Shown: piece after piece, positions 6,511-8,070 of the stretch
Numbering within the stretch: the first letter of the stretch is position 1
Layout: each line of letters starts with the position of its first letter
Source of the DNA: JANXQE01 sp035294005
GTDB taxonomy: Bacteria; Verrucomicrobiota; Verrucomicrobiia; Limisphaerales; UBA8199
Direction: 5' to 3'
NCBI GenBank assembly: GCA_035294005.1
Contig: DATGLT010000400.1
Coordinates: 1-8,070, forward strand
DNA: 8,070 nucleotides
The notes under the pieces: model-generated
Databases searched by the model: none
Seen by the model: only the letters and a program-made list of their open reading frames with translations
What the model was told of the DNA's origin: nothing
Made by a program: the position numbers and the translations under genes

Positions 6511-8070
6511 GGAAGTTCAGGGCCCCCGCTTCCGCCGACAAGCGCTGGCTCTTTTCAGGGATTTGGGCATACGCTTCGTGACTGCGTCGTGCATCGTCTC
6601 CCAATTGGCGCTGGGCTTTGCCAATTTGCCTGGCGGGTCGTGCCTGGCCACGGAAACGCCTGCCCCCATCGCGCGACGCATGACTTCCGACCCGGCGCCC
6701 CGGATTGAGGTAAATCGCAGCCTGCCCAAGGTTGAGCCGCCCCAAGGTGGGCTCCACCTTTCCACCTCGCCCACGGCGCAGGAAATCTTCCGGGCGCGCA
6801 TCTTTGCGGATCCGCTCGTCGCGGTTGGCGGAGAACCAGCCGCGGCGGAGAACTCCGCGCTGGCTTCCGCGCTGCAAGACTACTCTGAGAGAACCAACCC
6901 GGACGACTTTTCCAGCCTGACCGCATTTCTCACGGCACACCCCAACTCGGCCTGGAGCCCGGCCCTGCTGAGCGAGCTGGGCACAGAGTACTACAACACC
7001 GCGCATTACTCGCTGGCTCTGGATGCGTGGGCCAAAGCCTGGACGTTGACCAAAGCGGCTGCCGATCCTAACGGCAAAGCGGTCGGCGACCGAGCCGCCG
7101 GCGAACTGGCCTATATGTACGCCCGGGTTGGACGCATGATCGAACTTGAAGAGCTCCTAAAGTCGGTCGAAGGCCGTGAATTTGTCGGGCCGGCCACCGA
7201 GAGGATTTCGGGAGCGCGGGGTGGTTTGTGGAACATGAAGAACCGGCCGGAGATTGCGTTTCGCTGCGGGCCGCTGGCCCTGCGGCAAATTAAGCTGGCC
7301 ATTGATCCGGCACATCCTTGTGACGAACTTATTATTAAATCAGCCTCCACGCAAAAAGGGTTCTCGCTGCCGCAGGTGCATGAACTTTCCAAACAGGCTG
7401 GGTTGAACCTTCAAATGGCATTTCGCGAGCCGGGCGCCGAGCTGGTCCTGCCGGCCGTGGTTCATTGGAAGGTCGGCCACTACGCCGCGCTAATCCGCCA
7501 GGCCGGTGACCGGTTGTTGGTCCAGGATCCGACGTTCCAGAACGACGTCTGGGCCACACAATCGGCCCTCGAAACTGAAGCCAGCGGATATTTTCTTATC
7601 CCTGCGGGGCCGCTGGCGAAGGGTTGGAGGGCGGTCGGAGCGGGTGAAGGCGAAAACGTATGGGGAAAGGGGAATGTGAGCAACAATGACCCGGGACCGA
7701 CAGGCCCTTGCGATCCCAAAAAGCCGGGCGATTCATGTTCAGCGGGGGATCAAAGTAACGACTGCCCTCCCCCGGGTCCGCCGCCGCCGATCGGAGGCAT
7801 GGCCGTGCCCAGCGCGCATTTGATGGTGGTGAGCCTGAATATTATAGACGAACCTCTGGGGTACAATCCGCCGGTGGGCCCGGCCGTCCGATTCACCGTA
7901 ACTTATAACCAACGTGAGGCTTTTCAACCCGCTCTTTTCAATTATGCCAATTTCGGCTCCAAATGGACCTGCCGCTGGATCTCCTACATCACCGATAATC
8001 CACAGAACCAACTCGCCGATGTGACGTACTACATCATGGGCGGAGGCACGCGCACCTTCACCCGATTCAA
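6476..8070 (+). CDS. N-terminal part of a large YD-repeat (RHS-like) protein with a C39-like peptidase domain, partial
   Basis: Open from an ATG at 6476 to the window end (531 residues, no stop); an ATG at 6497 is an equally good start. Numbering from 6476: a basic N-region (RFRRQ) and hydrophobic stretch at about 34-51 suggest a signal peptide or anchor. Residues about 125-235 are TPR-like helices (ALLSELGTEYYNTAHYSLAL, AGELAYMYARVGRMIELEEL). A C39-like papain-fold domain follows: FRCGPLAL with Cys264, LPAVVHWKVGHYAAL with His335, and LVQDPTF with Asp351. The usual upstream oxyanion Gln is not obvious. A Pro/Cys linker (about 403-441, ending CPPPGPPPP) leads to a beta-rich domain (VSLNIIDEPLGYNPPVGPAV, then RFTVTYNQREAFQP) that, in my recollection, precedes YD repeats in large Verrucomicrobia and Planctomycetes proteins. 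It is predicted to be exported. The repeat region itself lies beyond the window, so the RHS call is an inference from this N-terminal architecture. Confidence 0.8.
   Translation, partial: MTSLSLLMTIVKEVQGPRFRRQALALFRDLGIRFVTASCIVSQLALGFANLPGGSCLATETPAPIARRMTSDPAPRIEVNRSLPKVEPPQGGLHLSTSPTAQEIFRARIFADPLVAVGGEPAAAENSALASALQDYSERTNPDDFSSLTAFLTAHPNSAWSPALLSELGTEYYNTAHYSLALDAWAKAWTLTKAAADPNGKAVGDRAAGELAYMYARVGRMIELEELLKSVEGREFVGPATERISGARGGLWNMKNRPEIAFRCGPLALRQIKLAIDPAHPCDELIIKSASTQKGFSLPQVHELSKQAGLNLQMAFREPGAELVLPAVVHWKVGHYAALIRQAGDRLLVQDPTFQNDVWATQSALETEASGYFLIPAGPLAKGWRAVGAGEGENVWGKGNVSNNDPGPTGPCDPKKPGDSCSAGDQSNDCPPPGPPPPIGGMAVPSAHLMVVSLNIIDEPLGYNPPVGPAVRFTVTYNQREAFQPALFNYANFGSKWTCRWISYITDNPQNQLADVTYYIMGGGTRTFTRF

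Noticed and set aside
6485..7006. 173-residue minus-strand ORF opposite the start of the large gene
   Set aside because: Arg/Gly-rich low-information translation, no recognisable motif, and fully antisense to a frame that encodes coherent TPR-like helices and runs on to the window end.

Overview
The window looks like a chromosomal segment of a fairly GC-rich Verrucomicrobiota bacterium, perhaps of the Pedosphaera/Limisphaerales type. A planctomycete-like relative is the alternative. The basis is family content: two ECF sigma factors of types typical of the PVC group, a serine/threonine kinase fused to a WD40 propeller, and the start of a very large YD-repeat (RHS-like) surface protein. The taxonomic call comes from gene families and protein style, not from a marker gene. 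I saw no rRNA, tRNA, CRISPR array or intact insertion sequence.

Layout. At 9-626 (minus) is an ECF sigma factor of the Sigma70_ECF/TIGR02999 type; whatever follows it in its transcription unit lies off the left edge. After a 248-base gap comes a compact plus-strand toxin-antitoxin pair: a ribbon-helix-helix antitoxin (875-1165) overlapping a MazF/PemK-like toxin (1165-1491) by one base, with a 19-base near-palindrome just upstream that is a good candidate autoregulatory operator. From about 1556 to 2215 is decayed or low-information sequence. It holds a small protein gene broken by a frameshift near 1903 (about 1628-2022) and a doubtful 31-residue ORF.

The centre is a two-gene minus-strand operon: a second ECF-type sigma factor (5464-6210) followed 35 bases later by a 1070-residue protein kinase (2216-5428). 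The kinase has an N-terminal zinc ribbon, a complete kinase domain, one transmembrane helix and a C-terminal WD40 propeller. This is a plausible signal-to-transcription module in which the membrane kinase receives a signal through the propeller and acts on the co-encoded sigma factor or its targets.

Divergent from the sigma factor, from 6476 (or 6497) and running off the right edge, is the N-terminal part of a large exported YD-repeat protein. It carries a signal/anchor segment, a TPR-like helical region, a C39-like cysteine peptidase domain with Cys-His-Asp in place, a Pro/Cys-rich linker and the start of the repeat-preceding domain. The divergent intergenic region (6211-6475) contains a palindrome, a 10-base direct repeat at 21-base spacing, and a hairpin that would hide the best Shine-Dalgarno sequence. 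That Shine-Dalgarno serves a 13-codon mini-ORF better than it serves the large gene. This is the least conventional structure in the window.
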